Under the pieces are notes generated by a model. It made no database searches. It was not told the origin of the DNA and saw only the letters and a list, made by a program, of their open reading frames with translations. Positions 52,642-63,821 of a DNA stretch of 64,000 bases are shown piece by piece; position 1 is the stretch's first letter, and every line of letters starts with the position of its first letter. The stretch covers positions 186,001-250,000 of the forward strand of contig NZ_JAOARO010000057.1 of NCBI RefSeq assembly GCF_025211055.1, read 5' to 3'. The stretch comes from Vallitalea sp. (lineage in GTDB: Bacteria > Bacillota > Clostridia > Lachnospirales > Vallitaleaceae). The position numbers and the translations under genes are program-made.

Positions 52642-55600
52642 TTATTTTTTGATTAGCTTAATCAACCTTTCCATAATAACAGCAACCTCTGCCCTTGTAG
52701 CATATTCTCTAGGAGCAAATGTGTTATCAGTATGTCCTTTTATAATTCCTGCTTCTACAAGTGCATTCACAGCATCTCTTGCCCATGTACTAACTAAATG
52801 TATATCCTCTACATTGTTTGTGGAATTTTGGGGAAGCTCTATATTTTCAATTTTACAATAATAATAGATTATCTTTGCAAGAGCTTCACGTGTTATAGGA
52901 CTCTCTGGCTTAAATTCTTTTTTGCTTACTCCATTGATTATTCCTTTTTCATAAGCCCATACTATACCATTTTCATACCATGAATCCTTAGGAACGTCAT
53001 TAAATACATTATTACCTTTTACTTCTTCCTTAGTATAATTTAATAATAAAGTAGTCACCATACCCCTTGTCATAATACTATTAGGTTCAAAAGTATCTTG
53101 AGAAGTTCCTTGCATTAAGCCATTTTCAATAACATATAAAATAGAATCTATTGCCCAGTGATCTTTTATATCTGTATAATTACTTATAATTTTATTATCT
53201 TTATTAATTATTGGCTTTTGTTTTGGTTTTGCCTGTGGTTTTGATTCATTAGCTGGTTCACTATTACTTGAAGGTATATGTGATGAACTTTTTCTTATTA
53301 TCTTCAACAAATATGATTTAGTAGTTATACCATCTTCAGCTGTCACAACTAGAGTTATATTGTTTTCTCCAGCTGATAAATGAATCTCTTTTTGAACACT
53401 TTGTATAACTTTATCATTATCTATACTTATAGTTGCACTAGGATTTGAAGTTGTTGCACTTAGTGTTATATTTTTTATCTTTTCCACAGTTGCAGAGTAT
53501 TCAGATACTTCACTATTAAAATCCAGTGGTATACCCTCTAAGCATAGATTACTTAACTGTGCATTATCCTTAGCTAAAGTAGTATCTGAATATATGACCT
53601 CATGAGATACTCCCTTTGATTTAAAATCAAATGTATAACTATTATTTTGTTCCCCCCGTAGATTAACTAATCCTTTATTTTCCTTCTTTTTATCATATAG
53701 TTGAGTGTGTTCTACAATGTTACCATCATCACCCACTAGGTTAACTATAATATTCCCTGATGAATTATTCCACAAAGAATTATTTTGGATTGTTACTTTT
53801 ACCTGACTAGTATCATCACTATTACTTTGTCGAGATTGAATAGTAACAGGATTATTATCAGCCTTAGCCATTAACCCCTCAAGTGAAATGTATATTTCAT
53901 TATTAAGGTTATCATATTCATTAATTTTAAAATATTTATCATTAATATTTTCCTCAATCCATGCCTTACCATAAACAGTAAGACCACCTTCTGGAATTTC
54001 TTTACCTTCCTTAATAAATTTAGTCATATCAAATGTAAAATTGGTTATATATGTTCCTCTATTAATCTTGTCAATATCATTTTTAGAAGTAATAACTTGT
54101 TCTTTTAAAGCCTCTCCTTCATAAGCAGAATTATCATAAAATGCTATCTTAACACGATGTTTATCATATGAAATAGGAATTCCCATATTGTCATAAAGAG
54201 ATATAGCAACTTTTCGCTTTTGTTCTTTTTCTGAGATAACTTCACTACTTGATATACCAACATCTGGTATGTCTATATAAATAGTTTCTGCATTGGTTGT
54301 ATATGTTGTTTTTTCATCATTTTTATTTATAAAATCTGCTTTAATAATATAATCTGGATTAATTATATCCTTTGGTATAGTATAATCTATTATTAAGGAC
54401 AGACTATTACCTGGAAGCAATGGTGACTTAGATAAGTCAAAGTTCTTAATTTCTTTGTCAAGTGTAATATTAATATTGGATATTGGTTCATAACCTGCAT
54501 TAAATACATTAAATTGAATTGGGATATCCATACCTGACTTCACATCTGGATAATCAAAGTAAATACTATCTACACGGATTTTATTATCATAATCGCCTGT
54601 TGCAGTATATATTGAAGACATACCTTTTTCAACTGTTATAGTTTCACTGATACCTTCTATCGATTCCACTGATTGTTCTCCTGTATTATAATTAGTACCT
54701 AATATAACAGCTTTTATTTTATTGCTTTCTTTTCCAGTTAAAACTCTAGCATCAAAATGATCTATAACTGTATAGGGAGCCATTACTGCCAATTCTTTCG
54801 CTGAAGTTATGTAATATCTATTCCCATCATTTTGTAAAACTTTTACTGCAAACAGTCCATCTTTATCAGCTTTATAGACGTCATTTTCTACTTTTACATC
54901 ATCTTTCATTACTTGTTTCCATATTATTGATAATTCTTGTGGCTTAGTTGCACCCTTACTAAATCTGAAGTTATTATTAATAGTAACATTCGAATTATTA
55001 TTTACGCTATTAATACTGTCAATAAACTTATTATATATTGCCCCTTCATCATTAAAAGTACATAATCTAATGTCACTCATTCTATACTCATTATCAGTAT
55101 CAACACTGTACCAGCCAAGTACAAAACGTTCAGTATTATCTTCATCAAAAGTAATCTTTGTAAGTTGTGGATTTTCATCAATATTGGAATCATTAGTCAT
55201 ACGTACATTTTTTATAACATCACCATTACTATTAATAATACCATACATAACTTCTAACGCACTAGAACCTTCCTTATGTTCTTTATCTGAAAATCCTTCT
55301 GTATCTACTGTATAAGTAACAGCAGATGTACCATTACTCAACATCTGAGCTTCTATACCTAAAACATTACCGTTTGTTCCATTATATAATGTCTTGGTTT
55401 CACCCCATGATTTATCATATATTTTATATAAAATTTTATCACCACCTTTAAAGTCTAACGGTTTTTCTGGATTAGGTGCAGACACATTTCTCCAAGCAAC
55501 TAAGACTTTTTCTCCGTTAGTAGCTACTACTGGTGCCAAATCTGAATTGGTATTTTGTGTTATTTTCTTAGTTATCCAAGTACCATTATCATAAATACTT

Positions 55601-58600
55601 ACCATTACCTCTGTACTATTAGACATCAAAGCAATGTCTTCATTAGTCAAATCTTCTCCTGCTTCTTTTTCAATACTAGTATACTGTCTAACCCAAGTAG
55701 CAGCAGCAAAATCACTTTTTCCAGCTATTTTAAGAGCAGAGTCACCATATCCTTCATTAGAAGAATCAATTGAATTACCTTCTGGATAGCTATCTCCATC
55801 CCTAACTGAAAAGCATACAATAGTATCTTCGATATCACTACTATCTCCATCTGAAATATATGCAAGTATAGCTCCATCCTCTGTAAATACAGGATTTGCA
55901 TAGGGATATGAATTGGTTTGTAATGCACTTGCTTCACTTTGTTGATCTAGAGTTTTAGATTCCAATATACGGTATTGTCCACTATTCCAACTTCTTTCAA
56001 AGTTATTCAAATAATCTCTTTCTTCCAATATAGTTTCTTCTTTGGCAGTTTGCAAATTATGACCTCTCAAATTCATAGCTGCCATACCCATAGAGCTTGG
56101 CATTATAGGCTGGTTAATATCGGTTGTAGTTCCCTTGCCATTTTCTTGCCAATACTTCTCTATATAGTCCCAATTATTGAACTTCAATCCTTTTGAAAAT
56201 CCTACACTAGCTAAAACTTTTTTATAAGATACAAATAAAAACTTAGCATAAAATTCAATACCTGTTTTTCCACTCGCCTCTAAATATTGACCACTATAAA
56301 CAGAATCATCTCCATCTAAATATGGACGATTCAACCATCTAAATCTACCGTCTAGTGATAATTGTCCAAAAACTCCTATTTTTAATGCTACTACAGAAAA
56401 ATCAAAACCCATACCACCAAAAGCATATATATAAAAATATGTACGTAATTCTGTTAAATAATCGGTAACATAATCTTCATTATATTTTTCAACTATGGCT
56501 TTGCCATGATGTACAGCAATATCTAGTGATAATTCCCCTGATACTCCAAATGAGAACTGTGCTGTAACAGGAACAGGTCCAACCATTGAATTAACAAGCT
56601 TACTCCATTCGTAACCTACACCTGCATTAATACCACCATTTAGTATATATACTTTCCAATCATGCGTCTCAAAATCATAAGATATCTCACACTCTAGATA
56701 ACCACCACCAGTAAATAATATATTCCCTTTTTTCCCTTTGTTTGCAGCATCTCCAAATTCTTTTAATTGCTCCTCTAGATAAGTACCCTTTGCAAAGTTT
56801 ACAACATCCATCAATCCCGGTACATATTTGAATGTTTCAGAACTAGACTCTTCTGACATATAAACACCATTAGGGTTCTCACCTGACATAGAACCTATCT
56901 TTATTTTCATTAATCCACGATAACAAGTAGGATCACTGGTAGGCGTAAGAGTTAGACAACAAGTGCTTTCTGGTCTATCAGAACTCGAAAACGCTTGCAA
57001 TACACCATTTATTATCTTATCTCCTACACTTGCCCCACCTCCAGGTAAATCCTTTAAAAGCTTATCATCAATATTTTCATTAAAATCATTGATTGTTTTT
57101 GAATCAATCGCTCTTGTTATGCCTTTCATATTGAGCACTATTATTTTAGTTGCTAGAGAATAATTATTATCACTTATACAATTCAAAGTCATAGGTACCA
57201 AATACCCACTTGGTATCCATATATTGTCTTCATTTATACTTAATGAGTGTTGTACAACACTATACTTAGTAAATGGATAGTTTATGTATGTTGTCTGTTG
57301 TCCTTGTGGAACAGTCCTATACTTATCTTTCATTGTAACAATAGCATCTACTTCGTCTTCATCATCCATAACCATAACATTTGTTTTTAGTATCACTTCA
57401 TCTATTTCATCACTTAATCCTATCCTTCCACCTTTAACACCTAAATCAATAGAAGCGTTATTCTTTTTTGGAAATATAACAGTTTGATTAATAATAAATG
57501 GTTCTATACTACCAGAATAGTATCTAGGTTTAAGTTTTATTATATTTTCAGCAGTACTAACAATCTTATTCATTCCCATATTAGCATCTATTGTTATTAA
57601 CTCTGGTTTAACATTATCTGCAACTTGAAGTTCAAATATAAATTCTAGCTTATCTTCTGCTGTTAACTGTTCAGAGTTATTCTCGACCCAAAACTGAGTT
57701 GTATCTAGATTTATTGTTAGCTGTCCATAATTAACAGTAACACTTTGGTCAGTTTTACCATCCTTGCCATTAATTAAGGCTTCTCTACAATACTTACCAT
57801 TTTTATATATACCGCCTCTAATGATTATATCACCGTTAAGCTCTTCGCCATCAGTATTAATAAGAGCTAGGTCAACCATTGCAATAGGTCTTAACTCAAA
57901 GCTATTTCTAGGATATAGCTCCATTTTTGAACTATCATTTTCTGATGATAACACATCTTCATTATAAATAGTACCTAAATAAACCATATTAGAATATGTA
58001 GATTTTAAGTATACATCTGACTTGATACCACTTTCTTCGTATATGGCAATTTCACCATTTTCATTGGAATTAACAGTTTGAGTAATACCATCACCATTAG
58101 TATATGTTAAGGTTGTTACGGCTCTTGGAAATACTTGGAATAAATATAACTTATCCTTCAAAGTATTTACCGTTACATCAAGACTATCTTCCATTCCTGT
58201 CAGCTTATGGGTTGCTGTTATATTAGTTTCTCCATCTGATAATCCTGATAACATAAATTCTGAACTAGGACTATAAGAACTATAGTAATAATTTAAAATA
58301 TTATCATATAATCCACCTTGATTATAGTTAATAGAAGCAATAACACTATTATCACTTTTCCATATTATTTGGTCTGCAATTTCTGCCCATTCGTATTGAG
58401 CACCATTAATACTAATAATATTGCTTAATCCTATTTTCCTATTCAGTTGTAAAATTTCTTCACTTGTCATTTTACTGATAGTTGAACTATTGTCCATTAT
58501 TATGCTATCTTTATCATTGCCATCAACCATAAGCTTCAGAGCATCATCATTATATACATATACAACATAAGAATCATAGGACCATGTAGATTCTAGTTGA

Positions 58601-61600
58601 TTTTTTGCCTTTACACTAACTACATAAACATCTTTCAGATTCCCTTCTACATCATCAATAGGTAACTCATAATTTCCAATATTACATTCCGGCCCTTCTT
58701 GGGTAATATAAATAGGTGTTTTTTCTTCATTTTTTGTTACTTTTAATTCGAATTCTGATTCATTTTTTATATCAAAATTATCTAGTGTATAGTTTATATT
58801 AATACTATCGGTATTATCGGTAATATAATATTTCTCTAATGGTGTAAGTTTTACAATTGCAGGGTTTGAAACAACAGTAATATATGCATTGGCAACTAAT
58901 GGTTGTGATGTATATGGATCAATGGTTGATACCTCTATCATATAGCTGACTCTACCAATTAATGAGATATTATTTAGTTCTTCTGAAGGAATATTAAAGA
59001 AATTCACTTGATTATCTTTTGTAGCAGTAGCTGTATATTCCTTTTGCAAATTACCTTTTTGAATCTTATCTCCTTTATAGGTCACAGGATAAATCTTAAT
59101 AGAAAAATCACTCTCTATATTTTGGTTATTTGTATGTTCAATATTCTTTTGAATGATGTTTGTTGTCCAAAGAATCTTGGCATCTTTGCCCTTTTGTATT
59201 GTAATGGTATTAACTTCTTCAGGTATAATAAGAAATGGTGTAAGCCCTACCTTGAAGTTCAAAGTTTTACTATTAATACTATATGGAGTTTTTACTCCTC
59301 CATTTGTCGCAGTCAATGTAAAGGTAACACTTCCTTCTACACCTTTTGGTGTAACAACACCGTTATTATTAATAGTTGCTACTGCTTCATTACTACTCGA
59401 CCACTGAAAGTCCTTTGCTTCTTTCCAAGTTAATGATTGATTATTCACATTATAATTAAGTTTTATAGCAGAACCTTCTTGTAAAAATACAGTGTCATCT
59501 TCTGACCATTTTTCATATATGATGCTAAAATCATCTTCACTATCAGCAAAAACAAATGTTGGCACAATATATGTTGCTGTAACCCCTTGCATTAAAGTTA
59601 AGTTACTACTGCTACCTATTTCATTATCTAAAAAAAAGTATGCTCCATAGGCCTTATCTTGTCCAGTTGAATTACTTGGTGGAGTAAAATTACCTATAAG
59701 TTTCGTTGGATTACTTATGTTATCAACATATAAATCTACATCTACATTATTTCCATCACTTCCAATAACCTTAGCTTTTATGCTTGGTACAAGGTTATTA
59801 GATTTAACCTCATTAAATATCCAATTAATATCATTTGATTCATGGGATAAATCTATAGTAATTCTTCCTTTTGGTAATTTTGCAACACTATCAAGAGTAA
59901 CATCTACATTATAACCCGTAAAAGCATCTGCTTTGCTTGTTGAATCTAATTTTACATCAGAAAATCTTTTTACAATATCAAATATATCTTGAGTTTTACA
60001 TGATAAATCAACAGCACCCTTTATATCTTTTACTTCAAAACCTATAGCATCATCTTCTCTAACAGCATAAAGAAAACTATATTTGTAAGAAAGGTTATCA
60101 TCCTTTTCTTGTGGAGATAGTACTTGTCCATTAACTGTAATTGTTAAATTTGAACCATCAACAGGCTCTGAGAAAAAAACACTAATAGGTACTTGCTGTC
60201 CCCTTATATATGTACCTGATTGTACTACAACATCTAATATTTTTGGTGTTATTTTGTCTATATATTTACATTGTTTATTGTTAATCTCTATATCACTAAT
60301 GTTTACATAATTTTCAGGATTATTAATAATGATTGTATGTTTATAATTAAAAAAACAATCTTTATCTACTATTTTAATATCTTCACCTTTACAAATATTA
60401 ATTTTAGATTTGTTATCTGTATACATAATATAATCAATTCTATGCGCCGTTTCACAAGAATCATGAGTTATAGTTATTTTAGTATTTTTCTCTTCTTGGT
60501 TATTATAGTATATTTGAAAATCAGACATATGAGTAACAATACCATCTTTAAAAAGATCACTTATATTATTTTTACAACTCAAACTATTATCAGTCAACCA
60601 CAGTATACATCTCCCCAAAACATCTGTATAAATACTATCACTATATCTGTAAGCATCTTCTAGCAATTCATACTCCCTGCGATAATCAAAATCATTATTA
60701 ATCTTAACAGATAATATATCAGTTTTTTTATTACCACTAAAAAAAGCATTTTTTATATCATCAAAACTAATATAAAAAATCTCTTCGCCAGTCCATCTTG
60801 TCCCAAGTAAATCATTATTATATTCTTCCTTATATATTTGTATTATAATATCCTTAGAAGTCTCATTGGGACTAAATATCACTTCACCATCAATTACCTC
60901 TTGATAATTGTTATTACCACTTATACAAAAATCATTTCCCGCACTACCCATTATAGTACTATACTTAAAACTAACAGGCTCATCATATTGTTTGCTTAAA
61001 GTTGCAGTTATAGTAATAGTCCCATTTTCATTTGGATGAGTTATATAACCATTATTCATATCATCACTATTAAAAGTAATAATAGGCTTCTCTTTTATTC
61101 CACTCGGGAACTCAGCATTCTTAACAATTTCATTAGCAAATGTTATACCTTTAGTATTTATTTGTTTCTCCAAAGAATCTAAAGCTTCTAAATGATCCTC
61201 TGTAAGTTTTACATCAGATTCAAAGTATTTCTTACGAATTTCATCAAGCTTGTATTCAATATCAATCATTATTTGAAGATTAGCTAAAGTTATTGGTGTA
61301 TCATCTACATATACAACTTTATCAAAATCAATATCTTCATCACTTAAATATTCCTGTATCTCTTCTAGCGTCATCATTTGTCCATCTACTTTTATCTTAG
61401 AGCTAACAAAATCTCCCGCATCACTTAGTATGCCTAATTTTTTCATTTCTTCTAGCATTTTTTCTGCATCAATATCATCACCATACATTTTATTAAGCGT
61501 ATTCAATAATTCTTGGTTTTTATCAATGCTATTGTGTTTTGTGACACTCACTCTTGCTAAAGTATCTAATGGAAAAACAGCAGTAAATAATATGCAAAAA

Positions 61601-61644
61601 ATTAATATTATAGCTGTTACCTTTTTAATCGACCAATTTTTCAT
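52642..61644 (-). CDS. Giant (3000-residue) SLH-anchored cell-surface protein
   Basis: The start is ATG 61644 after AAGGAGG; a frame from 61728 adds 28 unlikely residues. A signal peptide (VTAIILIFCILFTAVFPLDTLA) is followed by a long series of beta-sandwich modules. These include a Big2-like domain (ATINNNGVVTPKG), repeats of about 90 residues and a central region of aromatic-alternating strands (near 1650-1800). A propeller-like part (NPVFTEDGAILAYISDGDS, ATWVRQ, VAWRNV) and a cadherin-like beta-sandwich (near 2680-2770) come next. Three SLH domains end the protein (about 2815-3000: DHWAIDSILYVIENGLMQG, DSWYENGIVWAYEKGIING, STWARDAVNALVEAGIIKG). SLH domains hold it to pyruvylated cell-wall polymer. 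It is probably an S-layer or adhesin-like protein; no enzyme motif is seen. Confidence 0.92.
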   Translation of the reverse strand: MKNWSIKKVTAIILIFCILFTAVFPLDTLARVSVTKHNSIDKNQELLNTLNKMYGDDIDAEKMLEEMKKLGILSDAGDFVSSKIKVDGQMMTLEEIQEYLSDEDIDFDKVVYVDDTPITLANLQIMIDIEYKLDEIRKKYFESDVKLTEDHLEALDSLEKQINTKGITFANEIVKNAEFPSGIKEKPIITFNSDDMNNGYITHPNENGTITITATLSKQYDEPVSFKYSTIMGSAGNDFCISGNNNYQEVIDGEVIFSPNETSKDIIIQIYKEEYNNDLLGTRWTGEEIFYISFDDIKNAFFSGNKKTDILSVKINNDFDYRREYELLEDAYRYSDSIYTDVLGRCILWLTDNSLSCKNNISDLFKDGIVTHMSDFQIYYNNQEEKNTKITITHDSCETAHRIDYIMYTDNKSKINICKGEDIKIVDKDCFFNYKHTIIINNPENYVNISDIEINNKQCKYIDKITPKILDVVVQSGTYIRGQQVPISVFFSEPVDGSNLTITVNGQVLSPQEKDDNLSYKYSFLYAVREDDAIGFEVKDIKGAVDLSCKTQDIFDIVKRFSDVKLDSTSKADAFTGYNVDVTLDSVAKLPKGRITIDLSHESNDINWIFNEVKSNNLVPSIKAKVIGSDGNNVDVDLYVDNISNPTKLIGNFTPPSNSTGQDKAYGAYFFLDNEIGSSSNLTLMQGVTATYIVPTFVFADSEDDFSIIYEKWSEDDTVFLQEGSAIKLNYNVNNQSLTWKEAKDFQWSSSNEAVATINNNGVVTPKGVEGSVTFTLTATNGGVKTPYSINSKTLNFKVGLTPFLIIPEEVNTITIQKGKDAKILWTTNIIQKNIEHTNNQNIESDFSIKIYPVTYKGDKIQKGNLQKEYTATATKDNQVNFFNIPSEELNNISLIGRVSYMIEVSTIDPYTSQPLVANAYITVVSNPAIVKLTPLEKYYITDNTDSININYTLDNFDIKNESEFELKVTKNEEKTPIYITQEGPECNIGNYELPIDDVEGNLKDVYVVSVKAKNQLESTWSYDSYVVYVYNDDALKLMVDGNDKDSIIMDNSSTISKMTSEEILQLNRKIGLSNIISINGAQYEWAEIADQIIWKSDNSVIASINYNQGGLYDNILNYYYSSYSPSSEFMLSGLSDGETNITATHKLTGMEDSLDVTVNTLKDKLYLFQVFPRAVTTLTYTNGDGITQTVNSNENGEIAIYEESGIKSDVYLKSTYSNMVYLGTIYNEDVLSSENDSSKMELYPRNSFELRPIAMVDLALINTDGEELNGDIIIRGGIYKNGKYCREALINGKDGKTDQSVTVNYGQLTINLDTTQFWVENNSEQLTAEDKLEFIFELQVADNVKPELITIDANMGMNKIVSTAENIIKLKPRYYSGSIEPFIINQTVIFPKKNNASIDLGVKGGRIGLSDEIDEVILKTNVMVMDDEDEVDAIVTMKDKYRTVPQGQQTTYINYPFTKYSVVQHSLSINEDNIWIPSGYLVPMTLNCISDNNYSLATKIIVLNMKGITRAIDSKTINDFNENIDDKLLKDLPGGGASVGDKIINGVLQAFSSSDRPESTCCLTLTPTSDPTCYRGLMKIKIGSMSGENPNGVYMSEESSSETFKYVPGLMDVVNFAKGTYLEEQLKEFGDAANKGKKGNILFTGGGYLECEISYDFETHDWKVYILNGGINAGVGYEWSKLVNSMVGPVPVTAQFSFGVSGELSLDIAVHHGKAIVEKYNEDYVTDYLTELRTYFYIYAFGGMGFDFSVVALKIGVFGQLSLDGRFRWLNRPYLDGDDSVYSGQYLEASGKTGIEFYAKFLFVSYKKVLASVGFSKGLKFNNWDYIEKYWQENGKGTTTDINQPIMPSSMGMAAMNLRGHNLQTAKEETILEERDYLNNFERSWNSGQYRILESKTLDQQSEASALQTNSYPYANPVFTEDGAILAYISDGDSSDIEDTIVCFSVRDGDSYPEGNSIDSSNEGYGDSALKIAGKSDFAAATWVRQYTSIEKEAGEDLTNEDIALMSNSTEVMVSIYDNGTWITKKITQNTNSDLAPVVATNGEKVLVAWRNVSAPNPEKPLDFKGGDKILYKIYDKSWGETKTLYNGTNGNVLGIEAQMLSNGTSAVTYTVDTEGFSDKEHKEGSSALEVMYGIINSNGDVIKNVRMTNDSNIDENPQLTKITFDEDNTERFVLGWYSVDTDNEYRMSDIRLCTFNDEGAIYNKFIDSINSVNNNSNVTINNNFRFSKGATKPQELSIIWKQVMKDDVKVENDVYKADKDGLFAVKVLQNDGNRYYITSAKELAVMAPYTVIDHFDARVLTGKESNKIKAVILGTNYNTGEQSVESIEGISETITVEKGMSSIYTATGDYDNKIRVDSIYFDYPDVKSGMDIPIQFNVFNAGYEPISNINITLDKEIKNFDLSKSPLLPGNSLSLIIDYTIPKDIINPDYIIKADFINKNDEKTTYTTNAETIYIDIPDVGISSSEVISEKEQKRKVAISLYDNMGIPISYDKHRVKIAFYDNSAYEGEALKEQVITSKNDIDKINRGTYITNFTFDMTKFIKEGKEIPEGGLTVYGKAWIEENINDKYFKINEYDNLNNEIYISLEGLMAKADNNPVTIQSRQSNSDDTSQVKVTIQNNSLWNNSSGNIIVNLVGDDGNIVEHTQLYDKKKENKGLVNLRGEQNNSYTFDFKSKGVSHEVIYSDTTLAKDNAQLSNLCLEGIPLDFNSEVSEYSATVEKIKNITLSATTSNPSATISIDNDKVIQSVQKEIHLSAGENNITLVVTAEDGITTKSYLLKIIRKSSSHIPSSNSEPANESKPQAKPKQKPIINKDNKIISNYTDIKDHWAIDSILYVIENGLMQGTSQDTFEPNSIMTRGMVTTLLLNYTKEEVKGNNVFNDVPKDSWYENGIVWAYEKGIINGVSKKEFKPESPITREALAKIIYYYCKIENIELPQNSTNNVEDIHLVSTWARDAVNALVEAGIIKGHTDNTFAPREYATRAEVAVIMERLIKLIKK

Positions 61645-61976
61645 CAATTTTTCCTCCTTAAATATTATATAAATACCATTGCAAACCTTTACATATCTTT
61701 TAAAATTCCAAAATATTGTAGCACACAATTACTAATTTTTGTTTGCTATTGCATAATTGGAACGGATTTTGTCATAATCAGAAATTAGTTAGCTATATAC
61801 ATTGAACATATTGAAATGAATCTATAGATGTTTAAGTTCAATATATATATTGACTTTAAATTATAATATTAATATACTAGATACATCCTATTACAAAATC
61901 CTCTAAATAATAATTTTTAAAAAATTATTGTAGACAATAGTATTAATAAAATGGAAAAAGAAAGTAGGTACGCACT
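61645..61976. other. Spacer between S-layer-like gene and sensor kinase
   Basis: The 332-bp AT-rich region holds the divergent promoters. A TATAAT is visible on the minus strand about 20 nt before the S-layer ribosome-binding site, but no good -35 box. No gene or RNA is supported. Confidence 0.45.
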
Positions 61977-63797
61977 TTGTATAGAAAATTTATATATAAA
62001 TATGTTAAATTTAATAAAAAATTTTTTGTATCTTTCATATGCTTACTATTTGTTATATCAACAATCTTATTATTATATTTTAATAAATACCTAAACCCGT
62101 ATATGAAGAAGAATGTCCAAGATATTTCTCATAATTGGACATATCATACAAATGAAAATACAAACCTTAACCATCTATCTACACTACAACATGTAAGGGA
62201 TATTGATATAGACGAAACACTTATTTTAACAAAAGAATTAAAAAGATATGTAGAGAATGGAGCTCTTCTTATAAAAAGTAACCATCAACACATTGAAGTG
62301 TTTATAGATCATGAATCTTTACTTAAAACCAACTACTATTATAGTAACCAAAAAAATCCAGGAATGAGCTTACATTTCGTTCAACTTCCTGATAACTATG
62401 TTGGTAAAACTTTGACAATAAAAATTACGTCACCCTATAGAGCTTATGCAGGTGCTGCAAGCAGTATTTACCTAGGTGATATTCCATCCTTAGAAGCTTT
62501 TACGCTTTCTAAATCCATGCTTCATTTTATTTTAATGATTATTTGCATTTTATTAGGTATAGGAATACTAATTTTATATTACCTACAAAAATATAATGAT
62601 AGTAGCAATATAAGTTTTTTCTTCTTTGGTATATTTGCAATAGTATGGGGGCTTTATTATCCTTGCACAGATTATATAGTTTACCAATTTTTTGAACCGA
62701 GGTGGGTATCTCTTATAAGTATAGGATTATATTTTCTTATTCCCATACCACTTACACTTTCATTCTACTTTCGTTTTACTTTTTGTAGAAAATATTACAT
62801 ACCTTTAGTAATTTCACATATTTTATTTACTTCTTGTGCATATATACTACAAGTATTTGCCGTTGTAGATTTTCCTGAAATGCTTAATATAAACAATATT
62901 TTATATGCTATTTCAGTTTTTATAGTAATCGTTTTATCATTATTAGAAATACTTAAAGGTAATTCTTTTCTACGATTTACAACTCCTTGGGTAATTCTTG
63001 CTTATGTAGCTATCATCAGAGATTTTATTGTATTTTATACAACACGTATAGAACAACAATCTCATATATATAAAGACATGTTTTTTATTTTAATATTAAT
63101 TATTTTACTTTATAGTATTTTACAATATTTAAAACAAACAGCTCAACAACAAGCAGATATGCAAACCTTAAAAATAAAAGAGCAACTTACAATAGAAAAC
63201 TACAAAAATATAAACACCCACCTTCAGCAAGTGAGTGTATTAAAACATGAGATGAAAAATCATATTCTCTCTCTAAGTCTACTTATGGATAATAAAGATT
63301 ACGAAAAAGCACGCTCTTATCTTGATGAGATATCTTCATATAGTAATGATATGATACAGGTTTTCTATACCCACAACTATCTTATCAATGCCATTCTAAA
63401 TAGTAAACTAACAAAAGCCAGTAAACTAGGCATTAAGACAACTCATAAAATACTAGTTCCAAAAAAATTATCTATTTTAGATAGTGATTTATGTAGTCTA
63501 TTAATGAATATTATTGATAATGCAATAGAATCTTGTGTAGGTATTAATAAAAATATAAGTCCATATATTGACTTAACAATCCATGTTCGTAATAATTATT
63601 TGTATGTATCATGTAAAAACTCTAAGACTAATAATATAACATATAAGAATTCAAAATATATATCTACAAAGTCAGACAATACCAACCACGGCTTTGGTAT
63701 TATGACCATTGAACAAATTTCAAAGAAATACCATGGAATAATGGATATCACACATGATACATATAGTTTTATAATCAGTGTTTGCTTGAAGTTATAG
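61977..63797 (+). CDS. AgrC/CitA-like sensor histidine kinase with 7TM region
   Basis: The 606-residue protein starts at TTG 61977 with a weak TAGGT site. An N-terminal helix (about 16-38) is followed by an extracellular galactose-binding-like domain (40-170) and seven or eight membrane helices (about 175-385), the plan of 7TMR-DISM receptors. The kinase part has LKHEMKNHILSLSLLMDN with His424, then LLMNIIDNAIESC and HGFGIMTIEQISKKY as HATPase motifs of the GHKL/AgrC type. Partners of such kinases are LytTR regulators, and the end of one is encoded just downstream on the other strand. Its signal is unknown. Confidence 0.9.
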   Translation: MYRKFIYKYVKFNKKFFVSFICLLFVISTILLLYFNKYLNPYMKKNVQDISHNWTYHTNENTNLNHLSTLQHVRDIDIDETLILTKELKRYVENGALLIKSNHQHIEVFIDHESLLKTNYYYSNQKNPGMSLHFVQLPDNYVGKTLTIKITSPYRAYAGAASSIYLGDIPSLEAFTLSKSMLHFILMIICILLGIGILILYYLQKYNDSSNISFFFFGIFAIVWGLYYPCTDYIVYQFFEPRWVSLISIGLYFLIPIPLTLSFYFRFTFCRKYYIPLVISHILFTSCAYILQVFAVVDFPEMLNINNILYAISVFIVIVLSLLEILKGNSFLRFTTPWVILAYVAIIRDFIVFYTTRIEQQSHIYKDMFFILILIILLYSILQYLKQTAQQQADMQTLKIKEQLTIENYKNINTHLQQVSVLKHEMKNHILSLSLLMDNKDYEKARSYLDEISSYSNDMIQVFYTHNYLINAILNSKLTKASKLGIKTTHKILVPKKLSILDSDLCSLLMNIIDNAIESCVGINKNISPYIDLTIHVRNNYLYVSCKNSKTNNITYKNSKYISTKSDNTNHGFGIMTIEQISKKYHGIMDITHDTYSFIISVCLKL

Positions 63798-63821
63798 TCT
63801 GCTATTAAACCTAAACTTCTT

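Noticed and set aside
59008..59433. 141-codon plus-strand frame inside the S-layer-like gene
   Set aside because: Shadow of the minus-strand 3000-codon gene; composition is that of an opposite-strand translation.
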